Positions 35,918 to 45,164 of a stretch of 64,000 nt of DNA are shown one piece after another. A program made the position numbers and the translations under genes. Position 1 is the stretch's first letter. Each line of letters starts with the position of its first letter. The stretch comes from Chryseobacterium capnotolerans (GTDB taxonomy: Bacteria > Bacteroidota > Bacteroidia > Flavobacteriales > Weeksellaceae), in NCBI RefSeq assembly GCF_021278965.1, contig NZ_CP065589.1, positions 3,663,001 to 3,727,000 of the forward strand, in the 5' to 3' direction. The notes beneath the pieces are model-generated. The model worked only from the letters and a program-made list of their open reading frames with translations. It was not told the DNA's origin and searched no databases.

Positions 35918-37480
35918 ATGAAGAAAGAACTAATAGTTTCGCATGAAGATGATCTTACAAAGATTGCACTGCTGGAAGACGGAAGACTATGTGAACTTCA
36001 TGAGCAAGAGGACAAAAGCGATTTTATAGTTGGAGATCTGTTTATTGGAAGAGTAAAAAAGCTGGCTCCCAACCTGAATGCAGCATTCGTCAATATAGGA
36101 TATGACAAGGATGCATTCCTACATTATCAGGATCTGGGACCACAATATCTTACCTACAGAAAGTTTTTAAAAGATACGATCTCTAAAAAACAAAACTCTT
36201 CAAGCTTAAAAAATTTCGAGATACAGCCCGAAATAGATAAAAACGGAACGGTAGACAAAGTCATTGCAAAAGACGATCTTGTTCTTTTACAAATTACCAA
36301 GGAGCCTATTTCTACAAAAGGCCCAAGGATTTCTACCCAGGTTTCACTGACAGGACGTTTTTTGGTTTTAATTCCATTCGATAATAAAGTTTCGATTTCC
36401 AAAAAGATTAAAAGTTCTGAGGAAAAAGAAAGATTAAGAACTCTAATCGACAGCATTAAGCCTGAAGGTTTTGGAGTTATTATCAGAACTGTAGCCGAAG
36501 GAAAAAAGGTGGCCGACCTTCATAATGATATGAATCAGCTGATTCAGAAATGGGAAAGCACTTTTAAAAATATCCAGAGAAATAAAGTTCCGTCTAAAGT
36601 TTTAAGCGAAGAAGATAAAGCTTCAGCTATTTTAAGAGACAATTTCAATCAGGATTTCGTGAATATCATCTGTGATGATGAGCAAATGGTAAATGAAATG
36701 ACCAATTACGTTGAAGTAATTGCCCCTGAAAAGAAAAACATTGTCCAGTTTTATGATTCTCATATTCCACTTCTGGAATATTACAATGTTGAAAAACAGC
36801 TTAAACAGAGCTTCGGAAAACATGTAAACATACCAAGCTCCAAGGGTGCTTATCTTGTTATTGAACATACAGAAGCCCTGCACGTCGTAGACGTTAACTC
36901 CGGAAATAATATTACTACCGGAACTGCTGTTAATAAAGAACACGCTCTTAAAGTCAACAAAATGGCAGCCACAGAGATTGCCAGACAGCTCCGCCTCCGC
37001 GATATGGGAGGTATCATTGTGATCGATTTCATCGACATGCCCAACTCAGAGCACAGAAGAGAGCTCTATGAACACCTAAAAGAGGAAATGAAGCGCGACA
37101 AAGCCCGCCACAAAATCCTTCCTCCAAGTAAATTTGGTCTGATCCAGATTACCAGACAAAGAAACCGTCCGGAAAAACAGATCGAAACCAAAGAAGAAAA
37201 CCCGAACAAAGACGGAGAAATTGTAGCTCCTATTGTGATCGTGGAAAGAATGGGTGAAACGTTAAGAAACATCCTGCAGAAAGAGAAAGGAAAAATCTAC
37301 CTGCATGTACATCCATTCGTAGAAGCCTATTTAACAAAAGGCCTCCTTAAAAGCATCCAAATGAAATGGTTCATGAAGTATAAAAAATGGGTAACCATTG
37401 TACCAAGGGATTCTTTTAAATATTTAGAATACAAAATTTACAATTCCAAAAAAGAAGAATTGATAGAATTTTCTAATTAA
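35918..37480 (+). CDS. rng: Ribonuclease E/G family endoribonuclease
   Basis: 520 residues, RNase G size. S1 domain near the N-terminus (GDLFIGRVKKLAPNLNAAFV), RNase H-like part with AFLHYQD, and catalytic region with the DVNSGN motif and IIVIDFIDM (Asp metal ligands). Acts in rRNA maturation and mRNA decay. Transcribed with or after HU/COX24-like genes; terminated at 37491-37522. The C-terminal Cys pair of enterobacterial RNase E is not evident. The 235-bp spacer before it holds no other gene. Confidence 0.94.
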   Translation: MKKELIVSHEDDLTKIALLEDGRLCELHEQEDKSDFIVGDLFIGRVKKLAPNLNAAFVNIGYDKDAFLHYQDLGPQYLTYRKFLKDTISKKQNSSSLKNFEIQPEIDKNGTVDKVIAKDDLVLLQITKEPISTKGPRISTQVSLTGRFLVLIPFDNKVSISKKIKSSEEKERLRTLIDSIKPEGFGVIIRTVAEGKKVADLHNDMNQLIQKWESTFKNIQRNKVPSKVLSEEDKASAILRDNFNQDFVNIICDDEQMVNEMTNYVEVIAPEKKNIVQFYDSHIPLLEYYNVEKQLKQSFGKHVNIPSSKGAYLVIEHTEALHVVDVNSGNNITTGTAVNKEHALKVNKMAATEIARQLRLRDMGGIIVIDFIDMPNSEHRRELYEHLKEEMKRDKARHKILPPSKFGLIQITRQRNRPEKQIETKEENPNKDGEIVAPIVIVERMGETLRNILQKEKGKIYLHVHPFVEAYLTKGLLKSIQMKWFMKYKKWVTIVPRDSFKYLEYKIYNSKKEELIEFSN

Positions 37481-37490
37481 GACAAAATTT

Positions 37491-37522
37491 AAAACCTTCA
37501 GTTTTTACTGGAGGTTTTTTTT
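37491..37522 (+). terminator. Rho-independent terminator after rng
   Basis: AAACCTTCAGT / ACTGGAGGTTT stem with loop and eight T. Confidence 0.9.
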
Positions 37523-37524
37523 AT

Positions 37525-37532
37525 TATATTTG
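37525..37532 (+). promoter_or_regulatory. Promoter -7 box of first delta-60 gene
   Basis: TATATTTG, 27 bp before the ATG at 37559 and immediately after the rng terminator. Confidence 0.7.
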
Positions 37533-37558
37533 AAAAAACAACAGAAAACTCAAACAAA

Positions 37559-38962
37559 ATGAAAAAAAATCTATTACTGGCTGCCTTGGCAGCTCAGGGT
37601 ATTTCTGCCCAAATCATCTCTTATGATAACAGTTTCGCTTCTAATGGGAAATATACTATTGCAGGAGCATCTCATTCTTATTCCACTAACATTCTTCAAG
37701 ATTCAGACGGAAGCCTTTACTTTACCTATATAAAACAAAGTGCAACTACGGAAGTTGTATTATCTAAGCTGAACTCCAACGGAACAATAAATACGTCTTT
37801 CGGAACCAGTGGGGAAGTAAGTATTCCTTACGCTTCATCCGGCTACCCCTCCACTCTAAAAAAACAGGCTGACGGCAAACTTATTATGCTAGGTTTCTAT
37901 GAAGACGGTACAGCCATCACAAGAATTTTTCCCAATGGGCAGATAGACTCTGCTTTTGGAACTAATGGAACAGCTAAAATTCCTTATATCGGAATGAGCC
38001 TCAATGTAGATAACTTTGGATTCTACATACAGAACAACAAAATCATTATCTACGGCAATGCTTTCGACAATAATTATCATCTTTTAGATTATTCGCTGGT
38101 TTACAGATTACATGAAAATGGCTCTATAGATCAAACTTTTGGAAATAGCGGTTCCATTAATACCAAAGCAAAATATGTTTTTCTGGATAATCAATCCAAT
38201 ATTATAAGCCTTACCGGCAGCAGCAATTCATATCCTTATGGCGCCTTAGAAAAATATGATCCCAACGGACAGGTGTTTTCATCTTTTGGAAACAATGGTG
38301 TTGCAGCATTCCCATCAAGCCCTGGAGCTATCAATTCCGCTTTTTTGGACAATAATAATTATATTGTATGTGCTAATATAAACAAAGAAATTTTCAGACT
38401 CAATCCCAATGGCAGCCGCGATAATTCTTTTATATTTGATAATACACAACCACCTTTTAACGATGGAGATTTATCACTTTCTCTTTTTGAGAGAAATGGA
38501 AATTATTATATTTCCGGGATTACAGGTCCAAGTGGAGAAACCTTTGTAATTTCCAAACTTACTCCAACAGGCTCTGTAGATCCTGCTTTTAATTATTATT
38601 CAGAAAATGCAGTAGGTCCTTTATTTATAGGAAACATGATTATCAATGATGGAAGTATTATTGCAACAAGAGGAAACCAGATTTTTAAATTTCTGTTAAA
38701 TAACAACACTACTTTGACTACCGCAGATTTTTCTAAAGCCAGCAAAACTGGAATTTCGTTTGAAAATCCAATGAAGCAAAATTTAGTCTATGAGACAAAA
38801 GAGACTGTGCAATCTATAGAGATTTATTCTTCAGAGGGCAGGCTTCTCAATACTGTAAAAGATAATAACTCAGATGTATCAGTGCTTCCGACCGGAGTTT
38901 ATATGCTAAAGATCAGATTTACCAATGGAAAGGAAACTTCAAGAAAAATAATAAAGAATTAA
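37559..38962 (+). CDS. Type IX-secreted delta-60-repeat protein 1
   Basis: 467 residues: signal peptide (AALAAQGISAQ), about seven delta-60 repeats (pattern NPNGQVFSSFGNNG, ENGSIDQTFGNSG) that fold as a beta-propeller-like body, and a C-terminal type IX sorting domain (IEIYSSEGRLLNTV ... GVYMLKIRFTNGK ... RKIIKN). Exported by T9SS and cleaved and anchored at the surface. First of three tandem paralogues. Role unknown; adhesin or glycan binding are possibilities. Confidence 0.88.
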   Translation: MKKNLLLAALAAQGISAQIISYDNSFASNGKYTIAGASHSYSTNILQDSDGSLYFTYIKQSATTEVVLSKLNSNGTINTSFGTSGEVSIPYASSGYPSTLKKQADGKLIMLGFYEDGTAITRIFPNGQIDSAFGTNGTAKIPYIGMSLNVDNFGFYIQNNKIIIYGNAFDNNYHLLDYSLVYRLHENGSIDQTFGNSGSINTKAKYVFLDNQSNIISLTGSSNSYPYGALEKYDPNGQVFSSFGNNGVAAFPSSPGAINSAFLDNNNYIVCANINKEIFRLNPNGSRDNSFIFDNTQPPFNDGDLSLSLFERNGNYYISGITGPSGETFVISKLTPTGSVDPAFNYYSENAVGPLFIGNMIINDGSIIATRGNQIFKFLLNNNTTLTTADFSKASKTGISFENPMKQNLVYETKETVQSIEIYSSEGRLLNTVKDNNSDVSVLPTGVYMLKIRFTNGKETSRKIIKN

Positions 38963-39053
38963 AAAATAATTTTCAATCGTTTACTCAAAAACTATAACTA
39001 TAAAACAACAAAGAGAACAAATCTCCAAACAATAACATAAAAACTCAAACAAA

Positions 39054-40447
39054 ATGACTAAAAATTTATTTCTAATACTGCTTCTGGCAGTACAAACTGC
39101 TTTTGCACAAATTATTTCTAAAGATCAGACTTTTGCAGTCAGCGGTATTTATTCTATGACAGAAAATATGGCATGGTCCAGAATTGTTCAAAATTCCGAT
39201 GGCAGTATTTTTTTCACTTATGATAAAGCAAATGCTACAACTGGGCTTAGAGAATCTTTTTTAACTAAGCTCACTGCAAACGGAGCTGTAGATTCGGCTT
39301 TTGGAAGTAATGGAACTATTCAACTCCCTTATTATGCAAACAATAGCCAACTAAAAAAGCTATCTGATGGAAAGCTTTTGACTCTTGGTTTTTCTGAAGC
39401 AGGAGCCCACGTAACAAAGATGTTTCCTAACGGACTACCTGATACTAGTTTTGGAAGCAATGGAACTTCAACAATCCCCACTCTGTATACTGATGGGAAT
39501 GATCGTTCTTATGGGATTGTACTTCAAAACAATAAAATAATTGTGCATGGAATTGATAGTTCAAATGGACAGATTTATAAGCACAGAATGTACAGATTAA
39601 GCAATGACGGAATTATAGATCCTACTTTTGGAACCGGCGGCTCTGTATTTACCCAAGGTACATGGTCTGACGGATCATTTGTAATGACTGACAGCCAATC
39701 TAATATCATAACACTTACTAATAGTGGAATTATGGAGAAATTCAATCCCGATGGACATCCCATAACAGGTTTTGGAAATAATGGTGTTTTACAGATGTCT
39801 TCAGGATTAAACTTTGCAGGTGCAGTAATGATGGACAGCAATAATAAGATCGTATATTCAACTCTTCTGGGTGAAATGTTCAGAATTAATCCGGATGGTA
39901 CCCATGACCCTACTTTTAATTATAATCTGCCTGCCTATTCAGGTATTAATGGAGGGGCATGGATATTAAACATTACTGAAAAAGATGGTTACTACTATAT
40001 CAGCGGAAGTGGTGAGGTAGATTTTCCTCATACATCATTTATTTCGAGACTTACCCAGAACGGGAATATAGATCCCAGCTTCAGTTATTATTCTGAATCA
40101 GATCTTAATCTAGCAGGCATTGTTGATATGGTTGTCAATAACAACAGTATTATTACAATTGGAAATTCACATATTGTCAAATATATCATAAACAACGCAA
40201 CACTTACCACTAAAGAAATCAAAAAAGAAATAACAATATTGCTTTTGAAAATCCTGTAAGCCAAAACCTGGTTTATAAAACCCCGGATAAAGTAGCTAAA
40301 ATTGAAATCTTTTCTGCGAGCGGGAAGCTCCTAAAAGTCACCAAAGAATCCAACACTTCTGTTTCAGACTTGCCTAAAGGAATTTATATAGCTACAGTCA
40401 CTTTTGAAAACGGAAACAATATCACAAAAAAACTTATAAAAAATTAA
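39054..40447 (+). CDS. Type IX-secreted delta-60-repeat protein 2, frameshifted
   Basis: About 464 residues after repair. Signal peptide (LILLLAVQTAFAQ) and delta-60 repeats as in its neighbours. The first frame ends at 40259 without a sorting domain, but the next frame gives IAFENPVSQNLVYKTPDKVA ... GIYIATVTFENGN ... KKLIKN, the complete tail seen in copies 1 and 3, ending at 40447. The break is at the A6/A3 stretch 40221-40230 and needs one additional A. If the shift were real the product would lack its T9SS signal and stay in the periplasm. Confidence 0.85.
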
Positions 40448-40457
40448 TAAAAAACAA

Positions 40458-41852
40458 ATGACTAAAAATTTATTTCTAGTACTGCTTTTTGCGGTACAAA
40501 GTGCTTTTGCACAGATTATTTCTAAGGATCCAAGCTTTGCATCAAATGGAATATTTACATTACCTGGTAACTTTACCTGGTCAACAGTTCAGGATTCTAG
40601 TGGTCAAATTTACCTTACTCATAACGTGAACAATTACCCAGGTCCTAATGTTACTGAATCTTATTTATCAAAACTTACAGTCAGCGGAGTTCTGGATACA
40701 GCCTTTGGAATCAACGGAACGGTTCCGCTACCCAACAATAGTTACCTGAATGAAGTTAAAATACAAACAGATGGAAAACTCGTAGTTTTTGGTTTCACAA
40801 ATACTGATGCAGCGACCATATCAAGAATACTTCCTAATGGGCAGCTAGATTCCAATTTCGGAACCAATGGTACTGTACTGGTCCCTTCACTGGTCCCTGA
40901 CCAAAATTACGCTTCCCATGGAATTATTTTACAGAATGACAAAATCCTTGTTCACGCAATCAAGTACGTTCAAAACGTTCAACATCAGCATGTAATTCTC
41001 AGATTAAATTCCAATGGAAGTTTAGACAACTCTTTTGGCAGCAATAGTTATGCAGCGACAAAAGGAAGCCCTGCAGGCAGAACATTTGTAAGGACAGACA
41101 ATCAATCTAATATTATATGCTTCAGCAGTGACGGTGGATTTATTCAAAAATTTAATCCAGATGGACAGCCAATAACAAATTTTGGAAACAATGGTACTGT
41201 AGCATTGCTTGACATTAATGGCTATGGATATGGTGGTACGAGTGCTGTATATGTAGATAGTAACCATAAAATTCTTTTCTCCCTAAACTCAGAGGATAAG
41301 CTTCTAAGAATAAATCCAGATGGAACACTTGATAATACATTTAATTATATTCCAAATACAAACTCCGGCTTAAATGGCGGTTCATGGATTCAAAGTATTA
41401 CCGAAAAGGACGGCTCTTACTATCTTGGAGGAACTGGCTCTCCAAATAATTTAATTTCAAAACTCTCTCAAAACGGTTCAATAGACCCTATTTTTAACAA
41501 TTATTTACAAACAGATTCTGATGTGGAGGAAATGTTTATTAATAATAACAGTATCATCATAAGAGGAAATGGATACATTGTGAAATACCTCCATAGCAAC
41601 GGCACATTATCTACAAAAGATATCAAAAAAATGAATAACAGTATTTCTTTTGAAAATCCTGTTAAACAAAATTTGGTTTATCAGTCAAAGGAGAAAGTGA
41701 GCCAAATTGAAATCTGTTCTTCTGAAGGAAAAGCTATAAAAATCATCAAAGAATCCGGTTCATCTGTTTCAGATTTACCTAAAGGAGTTTATATGGCTAA
41801 AGTTACTTTTGAAAATGGAAGTTTCACCATCAGGAAGTTGATTAAGAATTAA
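40458..41852 (+). CDS. Type IX-secreted delta-60-repeat protein 3
   Basis: 464 residues, intact. Signal peptide LVLLFAVQSAFAQ, delta-60 repeats (LNSNGSLDNSFGSN, FNPDGQPITNFGNNG, INPDGTLDNTFNY) and sorting tail ending GVYMAKVTFENGSFTIRKL. Only 10 bp after copy 2, which it most resembles; probably co-transcribed. Followed by a strong terminator. Confidence 0.88.
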   Translation: MTKNLFLVLLFAVQSAFAQIISKDPSFASNGIFTLPGNFTWSTVQDSSGQIYLTHNVNNYPGPNVTESYLSKLTVSGVLDTAFGINGTVPLPNNSYLNEVKIQTDGKLVVFGFTNTDAATISRILPNGQLDSNFGTNGTVLVPSLVPDQNYASHGIILQNDKILVHAIKYVQNVQHQHVILRLNSNGSLDNSFGSNSYAATKGSPAGRTFVRTDNQSNIICFSSDGGFIQKFNPDGQPITNFGNNGTVALLDINGYGYGGTSAVYVDSNHKILFSLNSEDKLLRINPDGTLDNTFNYIPNTNSGLNGGSWIQSITEKDGSYYLGGTGSPNNLISKLSQNGSIDPIFNNYLQTDSDVEEMFINNNSIIIRGNGYIVKYLHSNGTLSTKDIKKMNNSISFENPVKQNLVYQSKEKVSQIEICSSEGKAIKIIKESGSSVSDLPKGVYMAKVTFENGSFTIRKLIKN

Positions 41853-41855
41853 TAC

Positions 41856-41886
41856 AGCCTCTGGTTTTTACCAGAGGTTTTTTATT
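41856..41886 (+). terminator. Terminator of the delta-60 cluster
   Basis: CCTCTGG / CCAGAGG stem (41858-41877) and TTTTTT. Confidence 0.9.
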
Positions 41887-42003
41887 ACCTTAGCCTAAAG
41901 CGTAAAGACACCCTATACTTTTTAAGTTTGGGCTAAAATCATTGGATTTATTCTATATATTTCAAGTAGACTAAAACTCACCCCTATTGAATTTAATAAC
42001 AAT

Positions 42004-42038
42004 ATCTTTTATCTTTTATCTTTTATCTTTTATCTTTT
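42004..42038. repeat. Heptanucleotide tandem repeat (ATCTTTT)x5 before the OsmC gene
   Basis: Five perfect copies of ATCTTTT ending 4 bp before the ATG at 42043. TATCTTTT resembles a -7 box (TAnnTTTG) repeated in tandem, so copy number could alter promoter or leader spacing. Confidence 0.93.
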
Positions 42039-42042
42039 AATT

Positions 42043-42510
42043 ATGAAAAACCATTACTACAAAACCACTATTCAATGGACGGGAAACAAAGGAACCGGAA
42101 CCAGCGGCTATAGAGATTATGAGAGAAGCCACACCATTTCAGCAGACAATAAAGTTGTTATTGAAGGTTCATCTGATCCGGCATTTCGGGGAGATAAAAC
42201 AAAACACAATCCGGAAGAGCTATTTCTTTCTTCACTTTCTTCATGTCATATGCTTTGGTATCTTCATTTTTGTTCTGCGGAAGGTATTATTGTTACCAAT
42301 TATATAGATGAAGCTACTGGGATTATGGAAGAAACGGCAAATGGCAGCGGACATTTCACAGAGGTAACATTATACCCTATTGTCACCGTTTCTGAACCAT
42401 CTATGATAGAAAAAGCCCAAGAACTTCATCATAAAGCCAATGAGTTTTGTTTTATTGCCAATTCGGTTAACTGCATGGTAAAACATATCCCCAAAGTGTT
42501 AGTTAAATAA
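42043..42510 (+). CDS. OsmC-family peroxide-resistance protein
   Basis: 155 residues. OsmC fold with the first Cys in LSSLSSCHMLWYL and the second in HKANEFCFIANSVN, the pair that reduces organic hydroperoxides. NPEELFLSS is typical. Preceded by the heptamer repeat; alone between the delta-60 cluster and the LuxR regulator. The spacer 42511-42736 is AT-rich with no feature I can name. Confidence 0.9.
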   Translation: MKNHYYKTTIQWTGNKGTGTSGYRDYERSHTISADNKVVIEGSSDPAFRGDKTKHNPEELFLSSLSSCHMLWYLHFCSAEGIIVTNYIDEATGIMEETANGSGHFTEVTLYPIVTVSEPSMIEKAQELHHKANEFCFIANSVNCMVKHIPKVLVK

Positions 42511-42736
42511 AAAAAAGATTTTTATAAAAACACTCCAAAACGCCTTTAATATTAAACATCGAGCTGCAATAACTCTAAGTTTAAGGATCAAAATTCAACA
42601 AAAAGAGATTTATTTAACAAATAATCAATAAAAATAACATTTTATTACTATAATATTCATATAAAATCTAAATTATTTATCAAATTTATTCATTATGTTA
42701 AGTTTTTTTCATATTTTTATATAAATAAAACAAACC

Positions 42737-43387
42737 ATGATGAAACCAAGATTAACCATTTTTGACGAACCCATGTTATATACAGAAGGTTTATCAAGAT
42801 TACTAATGCAGAGCAAAATTTTCAATACAATAGATATCTGTAATTCCTTAGAAATGCTCTACAAACAATTAAAAGACAAGCCTACTGAAATGCTTGTCAT
42901 GAGTTCCAACATCCTCATGCTTACTGAAATATGTAAATCTGTAGAAAATATCATCACAGAGCATCCTCATATCAAAATTATCATCATTGGCAGCTGCTAT
43001 GATGTAATAGATATCAGAAAGCTTTTCAATAAAGGTATTAAAAGCTATCTGGATAAAAACTGCAAGTATGATGAATTTCTAAAAGCTATTAATGCTTTAT
43101 TATTGAACGAAATTTATATTTGTGACCACGCTAAGGAAAGAATGCTGAGCTTCATTAGTAATGAACAGCACAAACGAAATTTCCATATCAGAGATCCTCT
43201 TACCCGCCGTGAAATGGAAATACTCCAGCTAATCTGTGAGGGCTTCAGCAGCAAAGACATCTCTGAAAAACTATTTATAAGTATCAATACGGTAGAAACA
43301 CATCGAAAAAAAATTCTTTTGAAACTCAACGTAAAAAACACTGCGGGCGTCGTAAAATATGCTATTGAAAATCATATTGTAGACTGA
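42737..43387 (+). CDS. LuxR-type regulator with degenerate receiver, candidate curli regulator
   Basis: 216 residues. Degenerate receiver at 1-125: the acidic site keeps FDEP, but the phosphoacceptor position is Ser (MLVMSSNILM in place of ..LLD..MP), while YLDKN keeps the Lys. C-terminal LuxR HTH (LTRREMEILQLICEGFSSKD, SINTVETHRKKIL). It ends at a terminator and faces the curli operon tail-to-tail, so it is a candidate CsgD analogue. CsgD is also a LuxR protein with a non-canonical receiver. Link to curli is from position only. Confidence 0.78.
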   Translation: MMKPRLTIFDEPMLYTEGLSRLLMQSKIFNTIDICNSLEMLYKQLKDKPTEMLVMSSNILMLTEICKSVENIITEHPHIKIIIIGSCYDVIDIRKLFNKGIKSYLDKNCKYDEFLKAINALLLNEIYICDHAKERMLSFISNEQHKRNFHIRDPLTRREMEILQLICEGFSSKDISEKLFISINTVETHRKKILLKLNVKNTAGVVKYAIENHIVD

Positions 43388-43413
43388 TTGAATTTCGCCA
43401 AATGATTAACCTG

Positions 43414-43449
43414 AAAAATTCCAGACCCTAAGATCTGGAATTTTTTTTG
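43414..43449 (+). terminator. Terminator after the LuxR regulator
   Basis: AATTCCAGA / TCTGGAATT stem and eight to nine T; may work on both strands. Confidence 0.9.
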
Positions 43450-43516
43450 CCTGCTCCCAAATTCCTATTAATAAAAAGATAGGCAAACAACTGATTATTA
43501 ATATAGAGATTTTAGA

Positions 43517-43611
43517 AGTCAATAGTGAATGAACAATTCGCTTCGCTCGTCAATTTTTGTATACCATGAAAAATTCTCTATTCACTTGTGAAGCAAAATT
43601 CACTATTGACT
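43517..43611. repeat. Dispersed palindromic repeat, curli-flanking copy 1
   Basis: About 95 bp whose ends are inverted (GTCAATAGTGAAT / ATTCACTATTGAC) and which contains AATTCGCTTCGCTCGTCAATTT. A second copy in the same orientation is at 49275-49367 and half copies are at 49409-49442 and 60131-60168. No ORF; looks like a small non-autonomous element. Confidence 0.85.
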
Positions 43612-43641
43612 TTCTTTGTTTTAAATGTAATCTATCCTCTC

Positions 43642-45153
43642 CTACTCATAGTCTGGCATTTCGCCGTTACTGAACAGCGTAGATCTTGAAAGGTCTGTCA
43701 AACTACTATTCAGATCTATTACCATCACGTTTCTTTGTGAGATATTATCATTGGAGGTATTCATAAAGATGACCTGGGCATTGTTGGGTGAAAATCTTGG
43801 GTCCAGATCATTGGTTCCCATGACTTTTTCGCTTTCAGCAGAAATATCATTTACGGTATTATCTGTTAAATTATAGATGAAGATATGAGAATCCAGCTGG
43901 CGATAATTTCCACTTCCATCCTGGTATCCTGACAGATCCCTGGTAAAAAGAAGAAGCTGCCCGTCTACAGAAAAATTAAGACCTCCACTAGCTCCGGCAG
44001 CGCCAGACAATACCGTTTTAAGAATATTTCCCATCATATCTATGACATATATATTTGTATTATAGCCATTATAGTCATTGGTTTTTATGGCTATTTTACT
44101 TCCGTCGTAGCTCCAGTCACATTCTGAAATCATACTTCCGTCCGGAGTTGTATAGACCAGCATCAGGCCGCTTCCGTCTTTATTGATCCTATATAATTTA
44201 TTAAAGTTGGAATAAATAATTTCCTTACCATTGGTACTCCAGGCAAAATCCATTTCATAGGTATTGAAGCCGGCAACAGGAACTGTAGTGACTTTAAAAG
44301 GATTGGATCCATCTGGATTGGCGGTGTAAATATGGGTACTACCACCTTCAGTTCTGAGAAAGGCAATGAGACCTGCATTATTATTTTTCCGTGGCCGCCA
44401 GCTGTTATAAGAAGAATCTGTGAACTGAAAATTATTTCCCTGCTCATCGCTTGACATGATGACAAAGTTACCATTCAGTTTTCTCACATAATGATATCGG
44501 TTAGCCGGAACCGTATTGGTTGTAAACTTACTGGTCTGGCTTAAAACTGGCTGGTGAATGCCGTCCGAAACAGACACCTGCCAGAAGTAACTTACACCAA
44601 ACTTCAGATTTGAAAGTGTATAATGATTCACTTTCAAATCATTAACCTGAATCACATTAGTGTCAAGATTATTTTTAATTGTTAAACTATATTTTAATAC
44701 ATCTGCTGTATCCGGATCTGTTGCGCTCCAGGTAAGTTCAACATTTAATGGCTGATTGACCGCATTATCTATCGGACTAAGAAGCTGCGGTGCGGTAGGC
44801 GGCGAATTTAATGAAGTATCATCATCCATTTCAAATACTACGGTGACCACCTGATTTTGATTCTGCATGTTTACAGACTGAAAACTTGTAATATATCCTG
44901 AAAGTTCAGCTTTTACAGAATAATTACCTACCGGCATTGCTGCAATTTCGAAAGACCCGTCAGTACCACTGAACACCGTTTGCGTTGTGGGATTGGTAAA
45001 GATCTTTACATTAGCAAGGGGTACATTGCTCCCTCTTTTCACTACTTTTCCTTTTAGCATTCCTGTCTGAGCTTGTTCTACAAGGTCTTCATTACATGAA
45101 AACAGACAAAAAAATAGGAGGAATATGCTGAGTATTTTGATTAAGGTTTTCAT
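43642..45153 (-). CDS. Curli-operon beta-propeller lipoprotein
   Basis: 503 residues. Lipobox (FLLFFCLFSC), then a carboxypeptidase-regulatory-like domain (GKVVKRGSNVPLANVKIFTN), an FN3-like domain (SATDPDTADVLKYSLTI), and a C-terminal TolB/PD40-type propeller (YDGSKIAIKTNDYNG, NFSVDGQLLLFTRD, RFSPNNAQVIFMN). Last gene of the curli operon, 11 bp after csgG. Not part of the enteric curli set; may help fibre anchoring at the surface. Role unknown. Confidence 0.75.
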   Translation of the reverse strand: MKTLIKILSIFLLFFCLFSCNEDLVEQAQTGMLKGKVVKRGSNVPLANVKIFTNPTTQTVFSGTDGSFEIAAMPVGNYSVKAELSGYITSFQSVNMQNQNQVVTVVFEMDDDTSLNSPPTAPQLLSPIDNAVNQPLNVELTWSATDPDTADVLKYSLTIKNNLDTNVIQVNDLKVNHYTLSNLKFGVSYFWQVSVSDGIHQPVLSQTSKFTTNTVPANRYHYVRKLNGNFVIMSSDEQGNNFQFTDSSYNSWRPRKNNNAGLIAFLRTEGGSTHIYTANPDGSNPFKVTTVPVAGFNTYEMDFAWSTNGKEIIYSNFNKLYRINKDGSGLMLVYTTPDGSMISECDWSYDGSKIAIKTNDYNGYNTNIYVIDMMGNILKTVLSGAAGASGGLNFSVDGQLLLFTRDLSGYQDGSGNYRQLDSHIFIYNLTDNTVNDISAESEKVMGTNDLDPRFSPNNAQVIFMNTSNDNISQRNVMVIDLNSSLTDLSRSTLFSNGEMPDYE

Positions 45154-45164
45154 AATTCATGTTT

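Noticed and set aside
43517..43611. Small RNA gene
   Set aside because: Near-identical copies elsewhere and inverted ends point to a repeat element; no promoter seen.
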